Positions 20,079 through 28,796 of a stretch of DNA of 29,886 nucleotides are shown in pieces. Position 1 is the stretch's first letter. Each line of letters begins with the position of its first letter. The notes under the pieces were generated by a model. It was not told the DNA's origin. It searched no databases and worked only from the letters and a program-made list of their open reading frames with translations. This DNA is from a virus. The DNA lies in the IMG/VR virus record IMGVR_UViG_3300046665_000413, positions 1 through 29,886 of that record. One strand, given 5' to 3'. Both the position numbers and the translations under genes were made by a program.

Positions 20079-20855
20079 TTAAGAACCAAGAAGAATTGCG
20101 TAAATCAGACCGTTGTTTGCAGCTATGTTAAGCGCATTCAAGTTAGAAACTTCGCTTTGATAGACTTGGTAGCTATCAGATGCAGCCGGTGCAAAAGGTA
20201 AAGCCGTGGACCAGTTAACAGTGTTGCCTGTAATCGAAGTAATCGCTCTTACTAAACCTTTGTTTTGTCCCGTCAGGAACTGGATAATATACTTACCTGC
20301 AAATGGCAGGGGAAGAATCGTTGAAGCATTAGTAATCGAAACAGAAATCGTAGTTCCAACTCCAGCTAGCGTGCCTGAAGTAATAGAAGTAGGATAATTG
20401 GTAAAGCTCCATACACCACTTGTAACATTGGTGTATGCAAGAATAGGGTTACCACCGTCATCGGTGGTTTCTGTAACGTAGCTGTTAGCATCAGAGCCAG
20501 CAGGAGATGACAGAGCATCTAGGCTGGCGATTGGAGCTACGCGGTCTTGGAGACGGGCAAATGATTCGTAGGTTGTAGCAGTAGCACGGTTCTCAATACG
20601 AGTACCAGCTTGATACGTACCTGCAACGCCTTCGAATCCACGGATACAGTTGATAAAGCTATTACCACTAACACCGCCTACGAAGATTACTTCTTGAGTT
20701 GAACCGGTATCAATCGTCGCTAAGAAGAATTGACCAGCAGCAGGCTGAGGAAACGTAGAAGCGTTAGCTACTTGAATTGTTGTGTCGCCAGGCTGAACCG
20801 AAGACGCAAGAGTTGTCTTCGCATTGTTGGCATATAGTCTTGTACTTTTGGTCAT
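20079..20855 (-). CDS. Tail structural protein (258 aa)
   Basis: The sequence opens with MTKSTRLYANNAKTTLASSVQPGDTTIQVANASTFPQP and continues FFLATIDTGSTQEVIFVGGVSGN and CIRGFEGVAGTYQAGTRIENRAT. This fold-signature (ANNAxTTLAxxVxxGDTTIxVxxxxxFP) occurs in tail or fibre proteins of many myoviruses near the baseplate genes. A Thr/Ser-rich second domain follows. It has no catalytic motif and is a probable baseplate-periphery or fibre-adaptor component. Confidence 0.7.
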   Translation of the reverse strand: MTKSTRLYANNAKTTLASSVQPGDTTIQVANASTFPQPAAGQFFLATIDTGSTQEVIFVGGVSGNSFINCIRGFEGVAGTYQAGTRIENRATATTYESFARLQDRVAPIASLDALSSPAGSDANSYVTETTDDGGNPILAYTNVTSGVWSFTNYPTSITSGTLAGVGTTISVSITNASTILPLPFAGKYIIQFLTGQNKGLVRAITSITGNTVNWSTALPFAPAASDSYQVYQSEVSNLNALNIAANNGLIYAILLGS

Positions 20856-20857
20856 AT

Positions 20858-21229
20858 TTAAGCGATAGTAATAACTTGGGTGTTGCTAGCAGCCAGCTTT
20901 AGAGCGGCGCTTAGGTTTGTTACGCCTTGTGTAATCGCTGCGATAACAGATGCAGAATTCTCGGTGACGTCAAGTGTAATTTTAGCCTGATTAGATCTAA
21001 CGAATGCATTTCCGAATTTAGGGATAGCGGTTCCTGAGAAGATCTGAAAACGTGTCAATTCCTCTGTATTAGCTACGCCATAGTAATCTCCTAGAGAGGT
21101 AGTACCGGTGTTTTTATAGAGGAAAATATTTTGTGGCAAAAAGCTACCATCTAGAATTAGGGCAGTGATTGTAACCTTGTCGGCTTCTAGTTGAGTAGTG
21201 ATTTGCAGTTGTGATGGTTGGGCGGGCAT
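20858..21229 (-). CDS. Virion structural protein (123 aa)
   Basis: The product starts MPAQPSQLQITTQLEADKVTITALILDGSFLPQNIFLYKNTG and is mostly alternating hydrophobic sequence with a C-terminal helical segment (SASVIAAITQGVTNLSAALKLAASN). No family is recognised. It lies immediately downstream, in transcription direction, of the insertion point of the HNH homing endonuclease gene, which runs on the other strand. A structural role in the tail or baseplate is inferred from neighbours only. Confidence 0.55.
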   Translation of the reverse strand: MPAQPSQLQITTQLEADKVTITALILDGSFLPQNIFLYKNTGTTSLGDYYGVANTEELTRFQIFSGTAIPKFGNAFVRSNQAKITLDVTENSASVIAAITQGVTNLSAALKLAASNTQVITIA

Positions 21230-21237
21230 GTTAGAAT
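21229..21237 (+). promoter_or_regulatory. Possible extended -10 for the HNH endonuclease gene
   Basis: TGTTAGAAT has the TGn extension and five of six -10 matches. It begins at the first base of the neighbouring minus-strand start codon and ends 9 nt before the endonuclease ATG, so the transcript would be almost leaderless. No -35 is seen. Weak evidence, strengthened by a similar arrangement at the second homing endonuclease. Confidence 0.25.
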
Positions 21238-21246
21238 GTCTTTATC

Positions 21247-21894
21247 ATGAATTATTCACGTATATACAGTAATCTTATTTTAAGAGCCCAGGTTAGAACT
21301 TTAGCCGAAGACGTCTACACAGAGAGCCATCACATTGTACCGAAATGCATTGGCGGAGATGATTCTAAGTCTAATTTAGTCGAACTTACGCCTGAAGAAC
21401 ACTTTTTAGCACATCAACTACTAACGAAAATACATCCAAATGAATATGGGCTAATCAAAGCAGCGAATATGATGACCGTAGTTGGTAACGGTCAAAAACG
21501 AAACACTAATAAACTGTTCGGATGGCTGAGAAGAAAACATTCAGAGGCGTGTAAAAATATGCCTCAAGAGCAGAGAGATAAAATAGCTGAATCGCTACGA
21601 GGTAGAGTACAAACAGAGGAACATGTTAAAAACATGATATCTGGCAGAGCAGGATATAGACACTCCCAAGAAACTATAGAAAAAATTAAAGCGTCTAATA
21701 AAGGACTCAAGCGATCAGAAGAAGCGAAGAAAAATATAGCAGCTTCTAAAGTCGGCAGACCTTCTCATAGAAAAGGTACTAAACATTCAGAGGAGTCTAA
21801 ACTTAAAATGTCTTTAGCAAAGACTGGTAAAAAATACGGCCCCAGAGGGCCGTATAAAAAGAAAGTTACAAGCACTTCCGTTCAAGACATCTGA
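21247..21894 (+). CDS. HNH homing endonuclease with NUMOD3 DNA-binding repeats
   Basis: The 215-aa protein has an N-terminal HNH nuclease (ESHHIVPKCIGGDDSKSNLV, 26-45) with H28/H29 and N43, then the metal-site His in EEHFLAHQLL. From about 118 onward there are NUMOD3-type repeats: HSQETIEKIKASNKG, RSEEAKKNIAASKVGRP and HSEESKLKMSLAKTGKK, which bind DNA. It is antisense to the surrounding late genes and is typical of free-standing phage homing endonucleases that spread by cutting alleles lacking them. Its 3' end overlaps the next minus-strand gene by 13 nt. Its target is probably an allele of the adjacent structural genes. Confidence 0.9.
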   Translation: MNYSRIYSNLILRAQVRTLAEDVYTESHHIVPKCIGGDDSKSNLVELTPEEHFLAHQLLTKIHPNEYGLIKAANMMTVVGNGQKRNTNKLFGWLRRKHSEACKNMPQEQRDKIAESLRGRVQTEEHVKNMISGRAGYRHSQETIEKIKASNKGLKRSEEAKKNIAASKVGRPSHRKGTKHSEESKLKMSLAKTGKKYGPRGPYKKKVTSTSVQDI

Positions 21895-22394
21895 ATTGTC
21901 CATTCATAGTGCACACTGAATTCTGCCGTTTTAGGAATTCCCGGAAAAACTTTAATATTGAACATCGTACCGGAGGTTTTATATAATGCAGCCTCTGTTA
22001 TAAGAGCCCCGTTTGCAGTACCTTGGTCAACGTCAGCAATAAACGTTACAGAAGGAGCTGCATTATTAATGGTAAATGAAGTCGGTACGCTAAGAAGAGG
22101 CGTAAACAAAGAAGTCATTGCCTGACTAATCGGCTTTGGAAAAAGGCCCTGAGGGTCGATACATCCACCTGTTCCAATGTGCAGACTTGTAATAGGATCT
22201 GACAGCTGATTAGCCACGTATAGGCTACTCAATAGAACTTGTTTAGCCGTTAGCACGATAAGATTTTTCTTTTCAAAGGCTAGTTCTTTACGACCGTCTG
22301 GATACCATTTCTCTACTCTGAGAACGCCCTCCAGAGGGATAAGGTTTACCATCTTAAGAAGACGTTTTGCAAATCGGTTAATAAGATCTTTCAT
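21882..22394 (-). CDS. Tail/baseplate structural protein (170 aa)
   Basis: After a basic start (MKDLINRFAKRLLKMVN) the protein has GVLRVEKWYPDGRKELAFEKKNLIVLTAKQVLLSSLY, a central HIGTGGCIDPQGLFPKP and a beta-rich tail (SVTFIADVDQGTANGALITEAALYKTSG). The pattern of a short WYPDGR strand, then KNLIVxxxK, then a GTGG loop and ITEAALY is typical of small phage baseplate-peripheral proteins. An internal Met at 15 is an alternative start. The HNH gene is on the other strand just beyond its stop. Confidence 0.65.
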   Translation of the reverse strand: MKDLINRFAKRLLKMVNLIPLEGVLRVEKWYPDGRKELAFEKKNLIVLTAKQVLLSSLYVANQLSDPITSLHIGTGGCIDPQGLFPKPISQAMTSLFTPLLSVPTSFTINNAAPSVTFIADVDQGTANGALITEAALYKTSGTMFNIKVFPGIPKTAEFSVHYEWTIQMS

Positions 22395-22397
22395 GTT

Positions 22398-24602
22398 TTA
22401 GCTGAGTTCTTGTGCATGGGTGATCACTGTGCCACCCCTTGTAATCGTCACTGACGAGTTATATTTATCCGAATAAGTGTTCGGTGATACAGAGTTATTA
22501 TAACCGGATTCCTCGTTAATCGCAGCTCCGTCGATTTCAGAGCCATCGTTCGGATATACTAGATCTGCTCCACGCAACGTATATTGCGGAGTTCCAATTG
22601 CTTGGTGTCCACGAGTAAGGGGCATGTCATAAGTAATGACTGCACGGTCCATTTCGTCTACTGGAAAGTATTGAGGAGCATCGATTGACTGGTTACCAGT
22701 AACCCAGTAAATGCCAACGGTATCTTCCAGAATACGAACACCCATCAAGTAATCGGATAGTGTGATATCAGCAGGCGTAGGTGCATACTGTGCTTGGAAA
22801 CCAAGCTCGGGAATAAGTGCGCCAAGATATCCTACGTCAGTTCCACGGAAAAATAGAGTATTAAAAAACGTTACAAGCGGATTGATAGTAAATGACGAGC
22901 CACTATCGTTAATAGCCGCAACGTTGATTGCCTGACCTGAGTTAGAAGGGTTGAAAATAGTGAAGACCCATTGTCCAGTCGGAGGTATATCAGTTCCTAC
23001 AGATAAACATTTAGCAGCAATGTCATACTGCTTGGTGATGTAAATAGGAATTACACGCATACCAGCAGGAATGTCATACCACGATACTGCCTTACCATTA
23101 GCTACGGTTAGGTCTGCACGACCGCGATTGAATGCAACCTTGTTTCTGCGGATATGTACTTGGTCATGGTCACGTTGGAACATCGTTGTAAGCCAGCTAG
23201 TTTCCGGTGTAGTATTCTCACGGAACTGAGCTTGTGGGTTGATGAAGCCTGACAGTGAACCACCGTTTACAGTAGTCTGAGTACCGTTAATAAGCTCATT
23301 GGTGCCGAGAATCTTAGTAACCCATTGCGGGACATTGGACCTGATGAACGTAGGGCAACCACGCTTAATAGGGTCGTCAGTATTATCCCGACGCATTCTT
23401 GCAATCGGGTATTGAATTTTTTCACAGCGACTTGGATCTAGACGATATGTGCTTAGATCATCAGTAAGCGTAAGCTCTTCTGTCATCGCAGTAATAGACC
23501 AAACGTAAATCGGTTGAGTGTACGTAGGTTTTACTTTGTTGATGATGTCTGATAGTTGCTGGAACGTTTGAATATTTTTGAACGAGTCTACCTTTACGTT
23601 TACAAGGAACGTATGTTTCTTAAGGTAGGTGCGCATTAGATAATCGAAGTGACTGCCTTCCGTAGCGTATCTGTCCTTCTGGCCATCCGGTAGTTCAGGG
23701 ATGATTGAAGCTGGGATCTGTAAGTTGATCCACCATTCCCCGTCACTCAGATAATCCTGAATTTCAACCCACTGTGCAAGCTCTTGGCCTGTGACGATGC
23801 TGTCACCGGGAGCAACCGTAGGCTCTACTCCGAATGGAATAACGTACTGGTTCTGGTCGGTAATAACGATGAACTGATCTGTCTCAAGATAGTTACGAAC
23901 ATCTAGGACGGTTTCATCAGCCCGAGCCAGTGGCATACCTAGAACTAGGTTTAGACCCTTACGGACTAAGTCTAAGGTAGGGCCATTAACGTATACGTAG
24001 TACAGGCCATAAACGAAGTTATAGAACGAGTCAGTTGAGTTTTCTGGATCAACACCAATCAAATCTCCGAACATGGTCGAGATAAGACGTTCATCGATTT
24101 CAGCATCAACGAACCACATAGCGTATTGACGTACGCCATTAACATCAGTGTTTGACGAGAAGCCTTTACCAGAAATGTCTGCGGCGAAACGAACGTTCAC
24201 TGAACCATCATCAGCAAGTTCAAGACGATAGTCAACGTCTTCCTCAAGAATTACTGTAGGAAGGAACGGACGGTTAGCAATGAAACGGCTTGACGTAATC
24301 GTCTTGTTAAGCTTGTATGTATTTACTTGACCTTGAACTGCATTTGATGCAGGAAGAATAACTAGCTCAATAGCTGAGCCAATCGTTTCCTGAATAGTCG
24401 TAAGGCTAATTGATGAGGTAAGCTGCAGGAATTGACTGTATGCTTCCGAAGCACCCTCAGTGCCAGCTTCAAGAATAAGGTTCATACGATCTGTATCCTC
24501 GAACAGAACCGTGAAGAAGTCTGATATACCGTAGAGGTACGTCATGTTCGTCAGATTCTGCCCGATATTCAGGCCGTTTTCAGTGAAGTTAGCACGAGTC
24601 AT
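22398..24602 (-). CDS. Large baseplate/virion structural protein (734 aa)
   Basis: It lies directly after the baseplate J gene (2 nt apart) and before several small tail genes, the position of a second large baseplate wedge protein. The N-terminal part (ISDFFTVLFEDTDRMNLILEAGTEGASEAYSQFLQLT) is helical. Later segments include LDLVRKGLNLVLGMPLARADETVLDV and a long beta-rich region, ending in short Ser/Asn-rich sequence (NNSVSPNTYSDKYNSSVTITRGG). No enzymatic motif is visible. An analogue of T4 gp7, gp8 or gp10 is possible but cannot be read from sequence. Confidence 0.7.
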   Translation of the reverse strand: MTRANFTENGLNIGQNLTNMTYLYGISDFFTVLFEDTDRMNLILEAGTEGASEAYSQFLQLTSSISLTTIQETIGSAIELVILPASNAVQGQVNTYKLNKTITSSRFIANRPFLPTVILEEDVDYRLELADDGSVNVRFAADISGKGFSSNTDVNGVRQYAMWFVDAEIDERLISTMFGDLIGVDPENSTDSFYNFVYGLYYVYVNGPTLDLVRKGLNLVLGMPLARADETVLDVRNYLETDQFIVITDQNQYVIPFGVEPTVAPGDSIVTGQELAQWVEIQDYLSDGEWWINLQIPASIIPELPDGQKDRYATEGSHFDYLMRTYLKKHTFLVNVKVDSFKNIQTFQQLSDIINKVKPTYTQPIYVWSITAMTEELTLTDDLSTYRLDPSRCEKIQYPIARMRRDNTDDPIKRGCPTFIRSNVPQWVTKILGTNELINGTQTTVNGGSLSGFINPQAQFRENTTPETSWLTTMFQRDHDQVHIRRNKVAFNRGRADLTVANGKAVSWYDIPAGMRVIPIYITKQYDIAAKCLSVGTDIPPTGQWVFTIFNPSNSGQAINVAAINDSGSSFTINPLVTFFNTLFFRGTDVGYLGALIPELGFQAQYAPTPADITLSDYLMGVRILEDTVGIYWVTGNQSIDAPQYFPVDEMDRAVITYDMPLTRGHQAIGTPQYTLRGADLVYPNDGSEIDGAAINEESGYNNSVSPNTYSDKYNSSVTITRGGTVITHAQELS

Positions 24603-24604
24603 GT

Positions 24605-27001
24605 TTAAACAGTTTGGTTATTCGTTGTTACGTTGTTCAGTATAAAGATGTTAGTTCTATCTGCTGGATCAAGGTAATCAGTAATAGATCCTGTAGTCGG
24701 TGGAATCAAGTCTCTTGTGAAATGAGTATATGTAATTCCAATCGGCGTTTTAATATTTGTAATACCTGCTACTGAGAGCTGAGCCATTAGATCTGAAACA
24801 ATCAATGTACTACCTGGATCCATAGAACTTAAGAAACTCTTTGTAGTCTCAGTGATTACCGTTGCATCTGGAGCAGCGCCATTATATCCCGTCACTGCTA
24901 AATCAAGCAAATAGAAGTTAAAGCCACGAGCAAGCAAATCACCACAAAGAACTCGGTTAGTTGAGTTCTCAAGATATGATTGTACGCTATCAACGTTATC
25001 AAAGAAGCTAATCTGGAAGCTCGCTGTTTTATTAGCGTAGAGTGGACCGAAGCTTACGATAAGATCCTGACGTGAACTAAATCCATAATCAAACCAAGGA
25101 ATTACTGAGTCACAAACTGCATTAACGGCAGTGCCAGCAATAAAACTAGGAACTGCGAATTGGAACTGATCTTTATTCAAAGCGTTAGTAACAAGCCATG
25201 TTCCGTTAAATCCGGCAACTGAAGAGTTACGAATAGTCACGTAACGGTTTGAAGTAATGCCGTGGTTAGGAACTGTCACTGTTACAGTCGTGCCTGTGCA
25301 TGACATAGTAACAATGGCCTGACTCTGAGTATTCTTGTTCTTAAATGTAAATGGAACAGCGTAGTTAATAACAATGTTATTAGTAACCGTAGCATTGACC
25401 CAAAGACCAGGCATTACGATGTCAAACGCATTTGCGCTTAGTACGTTTACAGAGAAGCTTCCTGAGATTGAGGGGTTGGCAATAAGCATTGATGAGCCAG
25501 AGCCAGGAGCTGCAATATTAAACGCTACGATGTAGTTGAAAGTATTAGCGTCAACTACGTTAATCGGGAACGTACCATTGTACTGAGAAGGACTTACGCC
25601 TTGAATAGTTACAGACGTACCGCTGGTTAGGCCGTGGTTTGTAGCTACGACCGTCACCGTAATTGCAGAGCAAGAAATGGAGACAATGGGGATAGTCTCA
25701 ACAAGTCCTGATACTGTGACCGTTTGACCAGTAGATAGGCCATGTCCAGTAGAAGCTACGTGTACAAGCCCCAGGTTAGCTGCAACGGTTGTGCTTGAAG
25801 CTGCTATTGTAGCTAAGAATGGAATTGTATCGTCTGAGCTTCCACCGCTAACTGAGCTACGTGAAAAGTCATAGATTGCGCCAGTGAGATCAGCATCACC
25901 GAAGTCATCTGTCGTAACCTGTACGATTGACGTAGCAATTGTGTTGCCACAGTATACGTCCACCATACCACCGTTATGAATAAGCAGCGGAGCATTCACA
26001 GCTTGAACTGTAGGCAGAACAGTGCAGATCGTAGCTGCAGTTGCCATCTGGTATGTAAATGTAGATGTGTCAACAACTGTAATAGTGTAGCTGCCGTTAT
26101 AGGTCGTAGGTGCAGCACCTACAATAACAACAGTTTGACCTGAGTTATAACCGTGATTAGACAATACAGCAGTAGCAGTCGTACCTGAGCTGGTAAGCTG
26201 CGTAATGAGCTGAGCTAGCTGGCCAGTAAACACTGCCTGGATTTGGTCACGGATCATTTCCGGATCACCCATACCGATTGAGGTGATTTTGTCCAAGAAG
26301 TTAAAGTTGCTCTGAAGGTTAGAACTGATCGAAGGGTCGTTAATCAGATTACGGGTAGAAATAGCATTCTTAGCCCGTGTGATAAATTCTTCATTTGTCT
26401 CTGACGATACAGAAGTATCCTTCAGGTAGTTAATTTCTGCGTGAAGGAAGTAGGGATCAAAGTTTGAAAAGTAAAGCAGCGAACCGGAGCCGATGTTGTA
26501 TTGTGTACCCTCTGCTTCAGCTACAAGGTCGATATCTACGTAATATTCGTTCTGGAATGCGTCGTATGTCAGCAAGCCTGAACTGAATGTAACAGCAGCC
26601 TGCGGGAAGAACTTTGAAATGTTGTCCGTTGAGAAAAAGATATCAGTTGTCAATGATATGTTCTTCTGCTTAGCAAAGTATAGACGTGCATTTATAACAG
26701 CACGAGTACCAAGATTACGGTCAATGAACCAGTTTGAAAGAATGTTATCAACGATACTAGTAGGAGTCGTATCGTCTACTCCAGTTATCGTATTCTGAGC
26801 GAAATACGAATCGATAGCAAGTCTAACTAGTGCAAGCAGCATAGCGGATGGGCGCAAAACTAAGTCTCTTAGGCCGGTTCCTTCGCGGGTATCTAGGTCT
26901 GGGAACTGCGCTTCAAGGATTTGTTTAGCCAATAACTCAGCCTCCAAGATGTCCTGAGCTGTTGGAGTCAATCCGGGCAAAACACTGTAAAAAGAAGCCA
27001 T
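24605..27001 (-). CDS. Baseplate J-like wedge protein with inserted beta repeats (798 aa)
   Basis: The N-terminal 60 residues, FPDLDTREGTGLRDLVLRPSA (34-53), carry the typical DTREGSxxRDL-type motif of the baseplate J/gp6 wedge family, followed by helical and beta domain sequence to about 260. Residues about 275-620 hold four copies of an Ig-like beta repeat (NHGxxSGQTVxIxG...YNGxxxIxVVDxxTFxY) that are not part of standard J proteins. The C-terminal J domain (LIVSFGPLYANKTASFQISFF onward) resumes after them. Wedge proteins join the six-fold baseplate ring. The inserted repeats may bind saccharide or extend the wedge. Confidence 0.8.
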   Translation of the reverse strand: MASFYSVLPGLTPTAQDILEAELLAKQILEAQFPDLDTREGTGLRDLVLRPSAMLLALVRLAIDSYFAQNTITGVDDTTPTSIVDNILSNWFIDRNLGTRAVINARLYFAKQKNISLTTDIFFSTDNISKFFPQAAVTFSSGLLTYDAFQNEYYVDIDLVAEAEGTQYNIGSGSLLYFSNFDPYFLHAEINYLKDTSVSSETNEEFITRAKNAISTRNLINDPSISSNLQSNFNFLDKITSIGMGDPEMIRDQIQAVFTGQLAQLITQLTSSGTTATAVLSNHGYNSGQTVVIVGAAPTTYNGSYTITVVDTSTFTYQMATAATICTVLPTVQAVNAPLLIHNGGMVDVYCGNTIATSIVQVTTDDFGDADLTGAIYDFSRSSVSGGSSDDTIPFLATIAASSTTVAANLGLVHVASTGHGLSTGQTVTVSGLVETIPIVSISCSAITVTVVATNHGLTSGTSVTIQGVSPSQYNGTFPINVVDANTFNYIVAFNIAAPGSGSSMLIANPSISGSFSVNVLSANAFDIVMPGLWVNATVTNNIVINYAVPFTFKNKNTQSQAIVTMSCTGTTVTVTVPNHGITSNRYVTIRNSSVAGFNGTWLVTNALNKDQFQFAVPSFIAGTAVNAVCDSVIPWFDYGFSSRQDLIVSFGPLYANKTASFQISFFDNVDSVQSYLENSTNRVLCGDLLARGFNFYLLDLAVTGYNGAAPDATVITETTKSFLSSMDPGSTLIVSDLMAQLSVAGITNIKTPIGITYTHFTRDLIPPTTGSITDYLDPADRTNIFILNNVTTNNQTV

Positions 27002-27009
27002 GCTATAAT
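27001..27009 (+). promoter_or_regulatory. Extended -10 promoter for the GIY-YIG endonuclease gene
   Basis: TGCTATAAT is a perfect -10 (27004-27009) with TGn. It starts at the first base of the baseplate J start codon on the other strand and lies 29 nt before the GTG start of the GIY-YIG gene. No clear -35 is visible. It gives the antisense mobile gene its own transcription. Confidence 0.45.
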
Positions 27010-27038
27010 TACCTATCCGTTATATTTGAGATTATAAA

Positions 27039-27878
27039 GTGTCTATTTTAAATAAACAATACATTTGCAGCTTGAACCAAATACTCGATAACTGTGTATT
27101 TGTCTGTCAACCTACCAGAGGTATCCCTCTAGGAGATTTTAAAGTATCTGGTGTGTACGCCATATTGAATACATATAATTCAAAGATTTACGTCGGACAA
27201 GCGGTAGATCTTAGGAACAGATATGAAAACCACTTTTATAGATTGAAAGCAGGAACTAGTAAAAATAAACACCTACAATCGGCCTGGGACTTATATGGCG
27301 AAATCAATTTTAGATTTTATATTCTTGAAGTATGTGAGATTGAACATTTGAACCAAAAAGAACAAACACTACTTGACACGTTTTTTGGAGAATTTTCTTA
27401 CAACATGTGTCCAATTGCTAATTCTAGTCTAGGGTTTAAACATGAGGAGTCCACTATTCAGAACTTGAGAACAATTGCTACCTCTGAAGAATCTAGAGAA
27501 CGTAAATCAAAGATAGCAACTACTATGTGGAAAAACACAGAGCATCGAAATCACATTTCTAAATTAGCGTCTTCTCAATGGGAAAATGAAGAGTATAAAA
27601 ACTACATGTTTACTAAAAGAGACGAATATTTAAATTATGAGAAAGGTAAGAAAGCTCTAAGTAATAAAAGCATTTCTCAATGGCAAAATGAGGATTACAG
27701 GGCTAAGTTTGACAAAACAATATCGGATAAGCGAGCTTCTAGATTGGCTCACCTATCGGAGAAAGAAAGAAATAAGGAAGAGACCCGATTAGCAAAAAGA
27801 AAAATAGCTAATGATAAGTACTTATCCAAGAAAAAAGCAGAGCGTGAAGCCCTGCTTTCTAATAACCCTGCTATTTAG
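27039..27878 (+). CDS. GIY-YIG homing endonuclease
   Basis: The 279-aa protein has the nuclease signature GVYAI (38-42) and KIYVGQ (49-54), the catalytic-region R59 in DLRNRYENH, and the downstream conserved helices (HLQSAWDLYG, then FRFYILEVCE). The rest is a very basic, Lys/Glu/Arg-rich helical tail with repeated SQW(E/Q)NE(E/D)Y motifs (SSQWENEEYKNY, ISQWQNEDYRAK), a likely DNA-binding array. It starts with GTG. It is antisense between baseplate J and a baseplate gene, and its stop overlaps the next minus-strand gene by 8 nt. Like the HNH gene it is a selfish mobile element. Confidence 0.9.
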   Translation: MSILNKQYICSLNQILDNCVFVCQPTRGIPLGDFKVSGVYAILNTYNSKIYVGQAVDLRNRYENHFYRLKAGTSKNKHLQSAWDLYGEINFRFYILEVCEIEHLNQKEQTLLDTFFGEFSYNMCPIANSSLGFKHEESTIQNLRTIATSEESRERKSKIATTMWKNTEHRNHISKLASSQWENEEYKNYMFTKRDEYLNYEKGKKALSNKSISQWQNEDYRAKFDKTISDKRASRLAHLSEKERNKEETRLAKRKIANDKYLSKKKAEREALLSNNPAI

Positions 27879-28404
27879 ACATCTGATCAGACAGCGGTAA
27901 ATCGAGTTGGGGGAACGGGACCGCTATTGAAGCCATAGCTCCGGCCACGGTAAGTATCCTTAAATAGATAACAATAGATTCTTTAGTCACATCGATACCA
28001 AGCAACTGCACAGTCTTTAATTGGCTAGCCACGTCTGAGTCAGTAGTATTCATAATGTACTGACACTGACTCTGTGCATCGGTAATCTGCTCAGTTAGAT
28101 CAGCAATCAGAGTAGTGTCAGTATCTTCAACACGATTAGCATTGACAACAAAGTCAGAGAAGAATGTGCCTTGAGCTGGGATAATAACGTTGCTACCCTT
28201 ACGAGTAAATAAGATCTTAAGAAACATTTGAGCTACTTTCTGTAGACCAGTTACCTTGCGTGGTGTATCCGCAATTTCAAAAATTAACTGACTCTGCGGG
28301 AAGCCCCCTGGGAACGAAATGAACAGTAGATCATAAGTCCCGCCCTGCGGTAGATTGGAAGTTGTACCAATACGTTGGTTGAAGTTAAAGTTTAAGCCAG
28401 CCAT
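27871..28404 (-). CDS. Baseplate protein, possibly gp25-like
   Basis: The 177-aa protein has LQKVAQMFLKILFTRKGSNVI (54-74), which recalls the helix-turn GxNxxxP segment of gp25/GPW-like tail lysozyme-related wedge proteins, then ITDAQSQCQYIMNTT and a strand-rich end (VTKESIVIYLRILTVAG). The position directly before baseplate J in transcription order is where T4-like genomes place a gp25 homologue. The N-terminal 50 residues are a beta domain not found in minimal gp25 proteins, so the assignment is tentative. Confidence 0.5.
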   Translation of the reverse strand: MAGLNFNFNQRIGTTSNLPQGGTYDLLFISFPGGFPQSQLIFEIADTPRKVTGLQKVAQMFLKILFTRKGSNVIIPAQGTFFSDFVVNANRVEDTDTTLIADLTEQITDAQSQCQYIMNTTDSDVASQLKTVQLLGIDVTKESIVIYLRILTVAGAMASIAVPFPQLDLPLSDQMSK

Positions 28405-28796
28405 TACATTGTACCTCCAGGTGTTACGATACCACTCAGCGTGCTAACAGTCGAAGTTTTAAGAGTCGAATAGTAATTCGATTCATCAGTTGCTTCGCCT
28501 TGACCATCACCGTAGTAATCGCCTTTGTTCTTTGTTCTCATAGCAAATTCACGTAACACTGAAGTGATGTGATGAATACTCTCAATAGCAGCTCCGTTTG
28601 GGTAATTGGAACTGCCTGATTGAGCCATCGCTGTTACTCGGTGAAGCTCAGAAAAATCGATGGTTGTAACGTAATCGTTGAAATCCGGACAAGCGCCTCC
28701 ATTGGCAAGGTATGCCGTCATGTCAGAGAAGTATTTAGCCAAACTGTTATAAATCGTTTGAGCTTGGCCTACTGCCGAATTAGCGTCGATTGCCAT
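28404..28796 (-). CDS. Small virion protein of unknown function (130 aa)
   Basis: It begins MAIDANSAVGQAQTIYNSLAKYFSDMTAYLANGGACPDFN and is mainly helical in the first half, with a flexible Gly/Ser/Thr-rich end (YYSTLKTSTVSTLSGIVTPGG). No domain is recognised. It overlaps the next gene start by one base (TAATG) and the upstream sigma factor similarly, so it is part of one coupled operon with baseplate genes. Function inferred only from position. Confidence 0.55.
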   Translation of the reverse strand: MAIDANSAVGQAQTIYNSLAKYFSDMTAYLANGGACPDFNDYVTTIDFSELHRVTAMAQSGSSNYPNGAAIESIHHITSVLREFAMRTKNKGDYYGDGQGEATDESNYYSTLKTSTVSTLSGIVTPGGTM

